Part shown: piece after piece, positions 17,839 to 25,456 of the stretch
How positions within the stretch are numbered: position 1 is the first letter of the stretch
Layout of the letters: every line of letters begins with the position of its first letter
Origin: Streptomyces sp. NBC_01476
Lineage (GTDB): Bacteria > Actinomycetota > Actinomycetes > Streptomycetales > Streptomycetaceae
Assembly (NCBI RefSeq): GCF_036227265.1
Contig: NZ_CP109446.1
Location: 7,395,001-7,459,000, forward strand
Direction: 5' to 3'
Length of the DNA: 64,000 nt
Program-made: the position numbers and the translations under genes
The notes under the pieces: model-generated
The model's input: only the letters and a program-made list of their open reading frames with translations
Told to the model about the DNA's origin: nothing
The model's database searches: none

Positions 17839-17854
17839 GTGAAGTGCACTTCAC
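17839..17854. promoter_or_regulatory. Perfect 16-bp palindrome with no obvious target gene
   Basis: GTGAAGTGCACTTCAC is fully self-complementary. It lies in the 779-base gene-poor stretch between the two hydrolase/TetR divergent units. It does not resemble the TetR sites nearby. It may be an operator left from a lost gene or a site of a distant regulator. Confidence 0.45.
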
Positions 17855-18180
17855 CTGCGAAAAGTCGCTTGCGACCCGCGACTGCTCACCGCCGGAAGCG
17901 GTCTGCCGTCGGGCTTCCCCGTTCGGCGCGCCCATTACGGGACGGATAGACAGAACGGACGTCCTACCGACTGATGCGCAGGCGCGGAGGTTTCGTCAGC
18001 CGTCGGCCGCGTCGGTCCGTCCGGCGTCTCCACCGCACCGCCCGCAGCGTTCGGCCGGGGTTCGATTCGCCAGTCCGGATCAGGGATCGCGCACTGCGCG
18101 AAGGTGTCGACCGGCGGCCCGGGAGGGGGAGCGAGGCGCACGAGCGCTCCCGGACCGGAGATCGTCTCGGGCTGGCCGGT
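17855..18180 (+). other. Intergenic region without a recognised gene
   Basis: About 325 bases. Short frames exist on both strands, but none has a plausible start, ribosome-binding site or recognisable product. It forms the upstream part of the TetR promoter region. Confidence 0.4.
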
Positions 18181-18194
18181 GGACCGACCGTTCC
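18181..18194. promoter_or_regulatory. TetR-type operator, site 3 (autoregulation)
   Basis: GGACCGACCGTTCC is a partial palindrome that matches site 2 (AGACCGATCGTTCT) at 11 of 14 positions. It lies 14-27 bases upstream of the TetR start codon, so binding there would block its own expression. Confidence 0.6.
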
Positions 18195-18207
18195 GTATAC
18201 TGATCGC

Positions 18208-18783
18208 ATGTCCGCGTCCCAGGTGTCCGCCCGTCCTTCAGCCGCACGTGAGCGTCTGCTGACCACGGCCTCACGCCTCTTCTACAAGGAGGGCATCCAC
18301 ACCGTCGGGATCGATCGCGTCATCGCCGAGGCCGGAGTGACCCGGGCGACGTTCTACCGGCACTTCCCCGCCAAGCAGGACCTGGTCGTCGCCTACATCC
18401 AAAGGCGCGACGAGCAGATTCGCTCCGTGGTCGCGGAGGCGTTCAAACTTCCCCTGAAACCCCGCGAGATGCTGGCCCTGCTGATGCGTGGCATCGCCGA
18501 CGAGGTGTGCGGCACCGGGTTCCGGGGGTGCCCGTTCATCAACGCGGCGGCCGAGTACCCGGACAGCGATCACCCGGTCCGCCAGGCGATCCGGGCACAC
18601 CGTGACTGGTTCCGGCAGACGATCCACAACCTCGTGGCGGCGTCCGGCCACCCCGAACCCGACCGCGCCACGCAACTGCTCGTGAGCTTCCGCGACGGGG
18701 CGATGGCCGGCGGCTACCTGGACGACCCGCAGGCCGCGAGCGACAGTCTGACCAGCGTCGTCGACATGGTCCTCGCCGGCTGA
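18208..18783 (+). CDS. TetR-family repressor
   Basis: 191 residues from the ATG at 18208. Residues ~12-60 are the TetR helix-turn-helix domain (RERLLTTASRLFYKEGIHTV, then VIAEAGVTRATFYRHFPAKQ). The C-terminal ligand domain contains GFRGCPFINAAAEYPD, seen in the LmrA/YxaF-like group of TetR proteins. Three related palindromes, one at its own promoter and two in front of the hydrolase remnant and hydrolase at 16.6-17.7 kb, make it the likely local repressor. The ligand is unknown. Earlier in-frame codons exist upstream, but they run through the operator and are unlikely to be translated. Confidence 0.9.
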   Translation: MSASQVSARPSAARERLLTTASRLFYKEGIHTVGIDRVIAEAGVTRATFYRHFPAKQDLVVAYIQRRDEQIRSVVAEAFKLPLKPREMLALLMRGIADEVCGTGFRGCPFINAAAEYPDSDHPVRQAIRAHRDWFRQTIHNLVAASGHPEPDRATQLLVSFRDGAMAGGYLDDPQAASDSLTSVVDMVLAG

Positions 18784-18910
18784 CCGGACCCGGTCGGCCC
18801 CTGTCAGCGGGCGGAGCGACTCCGCGGGCGTCAGAGGCATCGCAGCGCCACGACACAGAAGCATCGCACCGGCACAACAGCAGCACCTGCCCGAGGATTG
18901 AGCGAGACCC

Positions 18911-19381
18911 GTGAGCGACAACGTCCTGTCCGTCATCCCGACCGACCCGTGGTGGCAGCCCGGCCGGGAGGCCGCGGGCCGCGCCCGGGACCTTGTCGTG
19001 ACCTTCGTGGACCCTGACGCGCCCTCCGGCGTGGATGTCGACACCGACGTCACCTGGCACGACACGGTCGCCGTCGTGGACTGCGGTTCGAACCTGGAAC
19101 GGATCGGCTGTCCGCAGTGCGGCGCGGAGATCGACACCGAATGGTGGCGGGACCTTCTCGACTACCGCTGCGAAGACGGCTTCTCCAGTCTGGCGGCCCA
19201 AGTCCCGTGCTGTGGCGCCGAGACATCCCTGGACGCGTTGGAGTACGACTGGCCGTGCGGTTTCGCCCGCTTCGAGATCGCTGTCTGGAACCCCGGTCGG
19301 CTCTGGTTCACCAGCGACGAACTGACCGCGCTTGCGGACGCCCTCGGGCACCCGGTACGCCAGGTCATGGCGCACATCTGA
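18911..19381 (+). CDS. Conserved hypothetical protein with zinc-ribbon-like cysteines
   Basis: 156 residues from a GTG at 18911, with GAGCGAG upstream. I do not recognise the family name. The sequence contains CPQCGAEID near residue 65 and PCCGAE near residue 98, a pattern like the two knuckles of a zinc ribbon, and a third cysteine in WPCGFARFEIAVWNP. No signal peptide or membrane segment is present. The protein is acidic and looks well folded, with normal codon use. It stands alone between the TetR gene and an AhpD-like gene on the same strand. The zinc-binding idea is inference from cysteine spacing. Confidence 0.7.
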   Translation: MSDNVLSVIPTDPWWQPGREAAGRARDLVVTFVDPDAPSGVDVDTDVTWHDTVAVVDCGSNLERIGCPQCGAEIDTEWWRDLLDYRCEDGFSSLAAQVPCCGAETSLDALEYDWPCGFARFEIAVWNPGRLWFTSDELTALADALGHPVRQVMAHI

Positions 19382-19525
19382 CGCCGCCCGCGACCAGCGT
19401 CGTCGGCCGGCGGCGGTGGACTGCCGACCGGTGCTGGAAGACGCGGGTCACCGTCGTGGGTGTCACAGCGCGGGGGGCTGTCGCGTCATACCGGTGTATC
19501 CGCCAGCAACGGCAAGGAGTACGCC

Positions 19526-19999
19526 ATGGAAGCCCGTATGAATCTCTTCGCCAACCCGGTCGCGGGCAAATTCGCGAAGCACATGGTCGCCGCGAGCAGG
19601 GAGCTCGCGGGGTCGACGCTGCCGGCCGCGACGCAGGAGCTGGTGAAGCTCCGCGCCAGCCAGATCAACGGCTGCGGTTTCTGCACCGACATGCACACCA
19701 AGGACGCCGCCCACGCCGGGGAGACCTCGGTGCGTCTGAACCTGGTCGCGGCCTGGCGGGAGGCCACGGTCTTCACCGAGGCCGAGCGCGCCGCCCTGGA
19801 ACTGACCGAGCAGGGCACGCGCATCGCCGACGCGGCCGGTGGTGTCACCGACGAGGCATGGGCGAACGCCGCCAAGTACTACGACGAGGACCAGCTCGCC
19901 GCCCTGGTGTGCAGTATCGCCCTCATCAACGCCTTCAACCGGGGGAACGTCATCATCCAGCAGCCCGCAGGGGACTACGAGCCCGGCCGGCTCGGATAA
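19526..19999 (+). CDS. AhpD-like carboxymuconolactone decarboxylase family protein
   Basis: 157 residues from the ATG at 19526, with AAGGAGT 6-10 bases upstream. It carries the AhpD-type redox motif: Cys50 and Cys53 with His57 (NGCGFCTDMHTKDA), within the CMD alpha-helical domain. Such proteins act as alkylhydroperoxidases or thiol-disulfide partners rather than as decarboxylases. Length (150-180) is typical for the stand-alone class. It has no operon partners. This differs from the two CMD proteins at 54 and 55 kb, which lack the CxxC pair. Confidence 0.85.
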   Translation: MEARMNLFANPVAGKFAKHMVAASRELAGSTLPAATQELVKLRASQINGCGFCTDMHTKDAAHAGETSVRLNLVAAWREATVFTEAERAALELTEQGTRIADAAGGVTDEAWANAAKYYDEDQLAALVCSIALINAFNRGNVIIQQPAGDYEPGRLG

Positions 20000-20026
20000 C
20001 CGGGAGCGCCCGGCCGGGGGCGCCGG

Positions 20027-20047
20027 TGCCGCCGCCCGTCGGCGGCA
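20027..20047. terminator. Hairpin between convergent AhpD-like and yciO genes
   Basis: TGCCGCCG and CGGCGGCA form a perfect 8-bp stem with a 5-base loop, 28 bases after the AhpD-like stop. Confidence 0.7.
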
Positions 20048-20164
20048 GACGTTCCGGGCGCCGCTCGCCGATGCCCGGGACGTCGCTCCGGCCCGCCCGG
20101 CAGAACGCCCGGTCCCAGGGCCGGCCCGGCCCGGGCTCGCCGCGTCGCGGTCCGGTCACGCGGC

Positions 20165-20785
20165 CTATTCGAACCGCGCGGGGTCGCCCGCTCCACGGCG
20201 GAGGATGTCGCTCGCGCCGTCGGAGAAGTCGATGACGGTGGTGGGCTCGGTACCGCAGTCGCCCGAGTCGACCACCGCGTCCACCACATGGTCCAGCCGC
20301 TCCTTGATCTCCCAGCCCTGCGTCATCGGCTCGCCCTCGTCGGGCAGCAACAGCGTGCTGGAGACCAGCGGTTCGCCGAGCTCGGCGAGCAGCGCCTGGG
20401 TCACCACATGGTCCGGGATACGGACGCCGACCGTCTTCTTCTTGGGGTGCAGCAACTGACGCGGCACCTCCCTGGTCGCGGGCAGGATGAAGGTGTAACT
20501 CCCCGGCGTCGCGGCCTTGATCGCCCGGAACACGTCGTTGTCGATCTGCACGAACTGCCCCAGCTGCGCGAAGTTCTGGCACATCAGGGTGAAGTGGTGC
20601 CGGTCGTCGAGATCGCGGATCGACCGGATACGGCCGATGCCCTCGCGGTTGCCCAGCCGGCAGCCCAGCGCGTAACAGGAGTCCGTCGGGTACGCGACAA
20701 GGCCGCCGGACCGGATGCTGTCGGCCACCGCGCTGATGATCCGTGGCTGGGGATTTTCGGGATGCACGTCGAAGTATCGGGCCAT
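20165..20785 (-). CDS. yciO: YciO-type Sua5/YrdC family protein
   Basis: 206 residues on the minus strand. It follows the E. coli YciO sequence closely as I recall it: an HPENPQPR beginning, GGLVAYPTDSCYALGC, FTLMCQNFAQL, TPGSYTFILPATREVPRQLL and KKKTVGVRIPD. The fold is that of the YrdC domain, which in TsaC/Sua5 makes threonylcarbamoyl-adenylate for the t6A modification of tRNA. YciO is a paralogue whose physiological role is less certain and whose activity may be weak. It is full length and has its own promoter region. Confidence 0.88.
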   Translation of the reverse strand: MARYFDVHPENPQPRIISAVADSIRSGGLVAYPTDSCYALGCRLGNREGIGRIRSIRDLDDRHHFTLMCQNFAQLGQFVQIDNDVFRAIKAATPGSYTFILPATREVPRQLLHPKKKTVGVRIPDHVVTQALLAELGEPLVSSTLLLPDEGEPMTQGWEIKERLDHVVDAVVDSGDCGTEPTTVIDFSDGASDILRRGAGDPARFE

Positions 20786-21014
20786 CGCGCCAGCCTAGCC
20801 GCGATCTTGCGTGAGTCCTCGTTGGACGTCAGCGGGGCCTTTCGCGTGCTGGGGGTCTGTGCGTTGTGGGGATGAGCGGGCCGGAAGGCCGGCCGTCGTG
20901 GCGGGAATCCTCGGTCGGCAAGGTTCGGGAACAGGTGACGGATCGGCGGTCGGTACGAGCGGGGCCGGCGACAACTCCGGTGTGTGGACGCGCTTCGTGC
21001 GTCAGACTGCGCGG

Positions 21015-22052
21015 ATGGACGCGCGCGGGGTGGCGGAGCTGGTCGGAGCGGCCCTGGCCGCGGCGCGCGTTGCCCGGGAGACGGACGACTGGGACGAGTA
21101 CGGGACCCTGTTGTGGCGGGCCGCGGCTGACGGATCGGGGTCGCTGCCGCTCGGCCTGGAGCTGATCGCTTCGAGTGATCCGGTCGAGCGGGAGGCCGGC
21201 TGTGACCTGCTGGGTCACGCGAGCAACCGGAACGAGGCGATCCGTGGGGAGGCGGCGACCGCGCTGGTCGCGCTGGCAGAGCGAGAGGACGAGGGTCGCG
21301 TTCTGGGATCCCTGGTTCGTGCGGTCGAGATGACCTACGACCATCGTGCCGTCGCCGTGCTCGTCACCCTCGCCGGACATCAGGAAGCCGCGGTCCGCCG
21401 GCAGGTGGCCGGCTCCCTCGCGGGTGTCGCCACCGGCCTGCCGGCCGGGCCGGACATCCGCGCACTCATCACGCTGACCCGCGACCAGGACCCGGAGGTC
21501 CGCAACTGGGCGACCTTCACGCTGGGCTTCCAGTCCGAGGCCGACAGCCCGGCGATCCGGGCGGCGCTCTGGGAGCGGACGGCCGACGAGCATCCGGACG
21601 CCCGCGAGGAGGGCATCCACGGACTGGCCCGGCGACACGACCTGGGTGTGGCCCCCCTGCTGGCGGGACTGCTCGACAACCCCGAGGGCGCGCACGCCCT
21701 CACCTTCCCTGCGGCGCGGATCATGGGCGTGCCCGAACTGCTGCCGGCCCTGCGGGGGTACGGGCCCGACGTCATCGAGGCGACCGAGGCCGTGAACGCC
21801 TGCGACCCGCTGCGACGAGCCCAGCTGGACGCCTCGGCGTGGGACCTGGTCGGCGCGCTCCACCGGCTGCGCCCCGATCTGGACGCCTGCGTCTTCATGG
21901 AGCGCTTCGATCACGGCCTGAAGCTCGGCCTCGCCTGCGGTTCGGCGGGTTATGACGTCGAGGCGCTGCTGAACCGCGCGGACGGCGAACCCGCGCGTGC
22001 TGCCGAATTCGTCGCGTCCGATCTGCCGCCGAACCCGGGACACACCGGCTGA
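21015..22052 (+). CDS. HEAT-repeat protein
   Basis: 345 residues from the ATG at 21015. The frame is open upstream to 20811, but that part has no domain-like sequence. From residue ~60 to ~240 there are about five helical HEAT/Armadillo-type repeats, for example SSDPVEREAGCDLLGHA, NEAIRGEAATALVALAE and DQDPEVRNWATFTLGFQ, each ~35-40 residues. These form a scaffold for protein-protein contact. No catalytic motif or export signal is seen. The C-terminal ~100 residues are less repetitive. Function cannot be assigned. It stands alone between yciO and a stretch of gene remnants. Confidence 0.75.
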   Translation: MDARGVAELVGAALAAARVARETDDWDEYGTLLWRAAADGSGSLPLGLELIASSDPVEREAGCDLLGHASNRNEAIRGEAATALVALAEREDEGRVLGSLVRAVEMTYDHRAVAVLVTLAGHQEAAVRRQVAGSLAGVATGLPAGPDIRALITLTRDQDPEVRNWATFTLGFQSEADSPAIRAALWERTADEHPDAREEGIHGLARRHDLGVAPLLAGLLDNPEGAHALTFPAARIMGVPELLPALRGYGPDVIEATEAVNACDPLRRAQLDASAWDLVGALHRLRPDLDACVFMERFDHGLKLGLACGSAGYDVEALLNRADGEPARAAEFVASDLPPNPGHTG

Positions 22053-22142
22053 CGCGGCGGGAAGCACAGAGAGCCGCTCCCATACAGGTGGACCGAGCGC
22101 CAAGGGGTGCCGCGCCGCGGACGGGGACCGCCTGTTCCTGGG

Positions 22143-22379
22143 TCAGGAAACCGGCAGGGCGATGCTGTCGATCGCGGCGTCGGCGATGCGGTTCCTGGTC
22201 TTCGCGTCGACCCCTGCCTTGGCGAGCGCTTCGAGCCCGCGATGCGTGGTGAGGATCAGTCCGCCGAGAACCTCGGCGTCGGCGGCCGGATCCAGGTGCC
22301 CGGCGCGCTGCGCCTGCTCGACCGTCGTCACCACGGCGCGTAACGCCTCCGACGAGACGCCGAAGGCCGCCACCTTCAT
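22143..22379 (-). pseudogene. TetR-family regulator, C-terminal fragment only
   Basis: About 75 codons on the minus strand read ALRAVVTTVEQAQRAGHLDP, AEVLGGLILTTHRGLEALA and then a stop at 22143. This is the end of a TetR ligand-binding domain. The helix-turn-helix half is missing: at 22380 the sequence switches to an SDR fragment on the plus strand. In an intact locus these would be divergent neighbours, so one deletion seems to have removed both N-termini and the promoter between them. Confidence 0.65.
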
Positions 22380-22669
22380 TCAGGGCGACATCGGCACGCT
22401 CGCGGGCGTGCGGGCATTCACCGCGGCGGCGCTCGACGCACTCGGCGGCGTCGACATCGTGGTCAACAACGCGGCGGCGGCACGCGCCCACATCAAGGGC
22501 ATCTCGTCCATCCCCGATGAGGAATGGATCGACGCACTCGACCTCAACTACCTGTCCGCCGTGCGGGTCAACAACGCGCTGCTGCCGGCGCTGCGCGAGG
22601 CCGGACCGGGCCCAGTGGGTCACCGGAGTGAGCCTGACAGTCGACGGCGGTGAACTCCCCGTCGTCTAG
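22380..22669 (+). pseudogene. Short-chain dehydrogenase with two deletions
   Basis: The plus-strand frame begins inside an SDR (FIQGDIGTLAGVRAFTAAAL then GGVDIVVNNAA) and runs through LNYLSAVRVNNALLPALREA. It then shifts frame at about 22605 and continues as QWVTGVSLTVDGGELPVV and a stop at 22667-22669, the standard SDR C-terminus. The Rossmann N-terminus is gone, and the catalytic Tyr-x3-Lys block between the two pieces (~100 residues) has been lost. The gene is dead. Confidence 0.7.
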
Positions 22670-22804
22670 CGGCTCGTCTCGGATCCTTGGCCGGGTCGGT
22701 GATCCGTCGTCCTCTGCCCGGCAGGCTGCTTCCAGGTCGTGGCACCGACCACCGCAGCCACGGCGAGCGGACGCCGCCGTCGGCGCCCGCATACTGACAA
22801 GCCC

Positions 22805-23206
22805 TCAGTGCGCGGGGGCGTGAATGATGGTGTCGACGGCGATGGTCAGCAGGATCCGAGTCTGTCCCGGGCCGCCGTAGGAGGTGTAGGGCCGACCGGT
22901 GTACTTCTGGGAGAGGCGTTCGATGTTCTCGGCGGCACCGTCGGTGGTGGCGGCGATCACGTGCCCCTTTATCCCGAAGTAGCGGGTGGTGTCGTCAGGG
23001 TCGGCGATACTCAGAGCGACGCGCGGGTCACGTTGTACGTTCTTCGCCTTGCGGTAGCCCTCGACGGTGTTGATGAGGATGTTTTCGCTGTCGGTGTCCA
23101 CCCAGGTCTGCGTGAGCTGGGGCGAGCCGTCGGGCATCGTCGTGGCGATGAAGCAGGGACTCGGCCTCCGCAGCAGTTCGAGGAGTTCGGTCGGCAGAGC
23201 CGCCAT
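22805..23206 (-). CDS. PPOX-class (F420/FMN-dependent) oxidoreductase-like protein
   Basis: 133 residues from the ATG at 23206, preferred because AGAAGGG lies 10-16 bases upstream and the family pattern begins there; an ATG at 23260 would add 18 residues that look non-native. The split beta-barrel of the pyridoxamine-phosphate-oxidase-like group is indicated by CFIATTMPDGSPQLTQTWV, YRKAKNVQRDPRVALSIADP and YFGIKGHV. Actinomycete members of this size commonly use F420 or FMN to reduce small molecules. It follows the epoxide hydrolase closely on the same strand, so the two are likely co-transcribed. The substrate is unknown. Confidence 0.8.
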   Translation of the reverse strand: MAALPTELLELLRRPSPCFIATTMPDGSPQLTQTWVDTDSENILINTVEGYRKAKNVQRDPRVALSIADPDDTTRYFGIKGHVIAATTDGAAENIERLSQKYTGRPYTSYGGPGQTRILLTIAVDTIIHAPAH

Positions 23207-23266
23207 GAGATCGTGCCCTTCTGCGAGGAGGTCGGTTGAGGGAGGCCGCGGCGCAGGCATCCGCGC

Positions 23267-24424
23267 TCAGCGCACCGAGCGGAAAGTCGCCCGGACGTCA
23301 TCGGTGAAGCGTTTCGGCTGCTCCAGGGCCGCGAAGTGGCCTCCCGCGGCGGGCTCACTGAAGTGGATCACGTTGCTGTAGCGGCGCTCGATCCAGCGCC
23401 TGGACTTTCGCACGTGCTCCGCGGGGAACATGCTGAACCCGGCGGGCACGGTGACGGGTTCGGCGGGGGTCGGCGCGGAGGGGCGGGACGCCCGGGCCAT
23501 TTCCCAGTACGTTCGGGCGGAGGACGCACCGGTGCCGGGAAGCCAGTACAGCATGACGGTGTCGAGGAGTTCGTCCAGGGTGAATGACGCCTCCGCGTCT
23601 CCTGGTGTGCCGCAGGTGTCCTGGTACATCGCGTAGATCCAGGCGGCCAGTCCGACGGGGGAGTCCGCGAGAGAGTAGCCGATGGTCTGCGGACGGGTCG
23701 CCTGTTGTCTGGCGTAGCCCGACAGGTTCTCCCAGAACCAGCCGGCGCTGTCGAGCATGGCCTGTTCCTGCGCGGTGGCGTCCTTGATCTCCTCAGGTGT
23801 GGGCGGGAACATCGCGAAGTTGAGGTGCAGTCCGACGCAGCCGTCCGGGGCCGCGCGACCGATCTCGTCGGTGACCGCGCAGCCGAGATCGCCGCCCTGT
23901 GCACCCCACCGCTGGTACCCGAGCCGGTCCATCAGGGTGATCCAGGCGTCGGCGATCCGGGGAAATCCCCAGCCGGGTGCGGCCGGCCGGTCGGAGAATC
24001 CGCATCCCGGCAGCGACGGCACCACGAGGTGGAAAGCGTCGCGCGGATCGCCGCCGTGGGCCGCGGGGTCGGTCAGCGGGCCGATGACTTTGCGGAAGTC
24101 GAGGACCGAGCTGGGCCATCCGTGGGTCATGATCAACGGGAGGGCGTCCGGTTCAGGCGAGCGCACGTGGAGGAAGTGGATTCCCAGGCCGTCGATCGTG
24201 GTGCGGGACTGGCCGAAGCCGTTGAGGGTTTTCTCGCAGCGCCGCCAGTCGTAGGTGTGGAGCCAGTAGTCGTGCAGGGCGCGAACCTTGGCCAGTTGGG
24301 GACCCTGGCTCGTGTCGGGCACGGTTTCGGCGTCGGGCCACCGTGTGCGGGAGAGGCGTTCGCCCAGATCGGTCAGCTGCTCGTCGGGAATGGACAGCGT
24401 GAAGGGCTCTATCAGTTCCGGCAT
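23267..24424 (-). CDS. Epoxide hydrolase (EHN-domain alpha/beta hydrolase)
   Basis: 385 residues. The N-terminal ~110 residues are the epoxide-hydrolase N-terminal domain (FTLSIPDEQLTDLGERLSRT, YDWRRCEKTLNGF). The alpha/beta core has HGWPSS (oxyanion), Asp179 as nucleophile in QGGDLG and His363 in GGHFAALEQP. Nucleophilic Asp rather than Ser separates epoxide hydrolases from esterases. The product would open an epoxide to a diol. Length matches the bacterial microsomal-type class. It is the first gene of a unit with the PPOX-like gene and lies just downstream of the padR gene on the same strand, which probably controls it. Confidence 0.9.
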   Translation of the reverse strand: MPELIEPFTLSIPDEQLTDLGERLSRTRWPDAETVPDTSQGPQLAKVRALHDYWLHTYDWRRCEKTLNGFGQSRTTIDGLGIHFLHVRSPEPDALPLIMTHGWPSSVLDFRKVIGPLTDPAAHGGDPRDAFHLVVPSLPGCGFSDRPAAPGWGFPRIADAWITLMDRLGYQRWGAQGGDLGCAVTDEIGRAAPDGCVGLHLNFAMFPPTPEEIKDATAQEQAMLDSAGWFWENLSGYARQQATRPQTIGYSLADSPVGLAAWIYAMYQDTCGTPGDAEASFTLDELLDTVMLYWLPGTGASSARTYWEMARASRPSAPTPAEPVTVPAGFSMFPAEHVRKSRRWIERRYSNVIHFSEPAAGGHFAALEQPKRFTDDVRATFRSVR

Positions 24425-24499
24425 GGTGCGTGCTCCCTATGCTCCGCACATTGGTCGTGCGGTTTGCGGGGTGGTACGTGCTGGGGTGGTGCCCGGCGA

Positions 24500-25075
24500 T
24501 CAGGGGTTGCCGGGCAGGCGGGTCCGCTCGTCGGCGACGATGGCGGGCACCGCGTTCAGGACTTCCTGGAGCCAGGCGACTTCGGCGCGCAGCCGGTGCG
24601 CGCCGTGGCTGACCGCGAGGGACTCGCTCACCGTCAGGTAGCCGCCGTCGATGGCCTGCGCGTTCAGCGCCTCGGTAGTGGACAGCATGGAGGAGAGCTC
24701 GTCCAGCCGCGAAGCAATCACAGCGTGAAGATCGTCCAGCTTCTCGGGGTCCAGGCGTGTGAGGGCCAGGTCGAAGGGGTCCGGCTTCATCCACACGTGG
24801 CTGAGCCCCTGGGACTGGAGCTCTCGTAGCCGCCGCCGCCCTTCGTCGGTGATGCCGTACACCTGACGCTCGGGCAGATTGCCCTCCCGCTCGACTCGTA
24901 CCTCAGCGAGCAGCCCTTCGGACAGCAGCCGTTTGATCGCCTGGTACAGGCTGCCAACCGACACGTCCGTCCACAGGTGCAGATGCTCCTGCTCTGCCTG
25001 GAGGCGGACCTTGTGTCCGTGCATCTCGCCGTTCCTCGCGAACGTGTCGAGGATGAACAACCTGATGGATGACAT
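24500..25075 (-). CDS. PadR-family transcriptional regulator
   Basis: 191 residues from the ATG at 25075. Residues 1-85 are the winged-helix PadR domain (RLFILDTFARNGEMHGHKV, WTDVSVGSLYQAIKRLLSEG, RQVYGITDEGRRRL). The rest is the helical C-terminal dimerisation arm. No ribosome-binding site is visible, and the start codon lies 1 base from a perfect palindrome, so the message may be leaderless and autorepressed. PadR proteins usually repress detoxification genes in response to aromatic or amphipathic compounds. The epoxide hydrolase and PPOX-like genes follow on the same strand. Confidence 0.9.
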   Translation of the reverse strand: MSSIRLFILDTFARNGEMHGHKVRLQAEQEHLHLWTDVSVGSLYQAIKRLLSEGLLAEVRVEREGNLPERQVYGITDEGRRRLRELQSQGLSHVWMKPDPFDLALTRLDPEKLDDLHAVIASRLDELSSMLSTTEALNAQAIDGGYLTVSESLAVSHGAHRLRAEVAWLQEVLNAVPAIVADERTRLPGNP

Positions 25076-25076
25076 G

Positions 25077-25100
25077 CGAGTACTCTTGCATGAGTACTCG
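25077..25100. promoter_or_regulatory. PadR operator candidate
   Basis: CGAGTACTC and GAGTACTCG form a perfect 9-bp inverted repeat with a 6-base spacer (TTGCAT). Each arm contains the 8-base palindrome GAGTACTC. It abuts the padR start codon, so bound repressor would block the promoter or ribosome entry. Confidence 0.75.
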
Positions 25101-25456
25101 CGCGTGGCAAATTTCAGGAAGAGGGGGACCGGTCTGGCGATTCCTCTGGCGCGGGACGCTCTGGAGCACACCTTCCGCCCGCTCGTCGCCGACCTCATGG
25201 AGAGCTGAACGCGCTGCTCGGTGCACCGGAACAGGTGTCTCCGCAAGAACGCCGTCGCCGCGTACTCGCATCGCTGCGGTCGGCTGCACAAGCGGCTCCC
25301 CGGGCAGGGGACGTGTCGGAGTGCGTGGCGCGGGGGGTGGGGACGTACCGTGCCGGGAGACAAAGAGGTCGTTTTTCACGGAGCGCACGCCAGGAGCGGG
25401 ATCGTCATGCAGCCGGTACCTGTCGTACGTCCGGGGAGTCCGCCCGGGACCGCCGG
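25101..25456 (+). other. Intergenic region, possible decayed coding sequence
   Basis: About 355 bases before the phosphatase gene. A plus-strand frame reads GLAIPLARDALEHTFRPLVA and stops at 25208; a shifted frame continues LNALLGAPEQVSPQERRR. The residue pattern looks coding-like, but I cannot name a family. It may be a frameshifted remnant or chance. Confidence 0.3.

Noticed and set aside
17974..18207. In-frame extension of the TetR gene upstream to 17974
   Set aside because: It would run through the operator at 18181 and is Arg-rich with no homologous part; the ATG at 18208 begins the normal TetR N-terminus.
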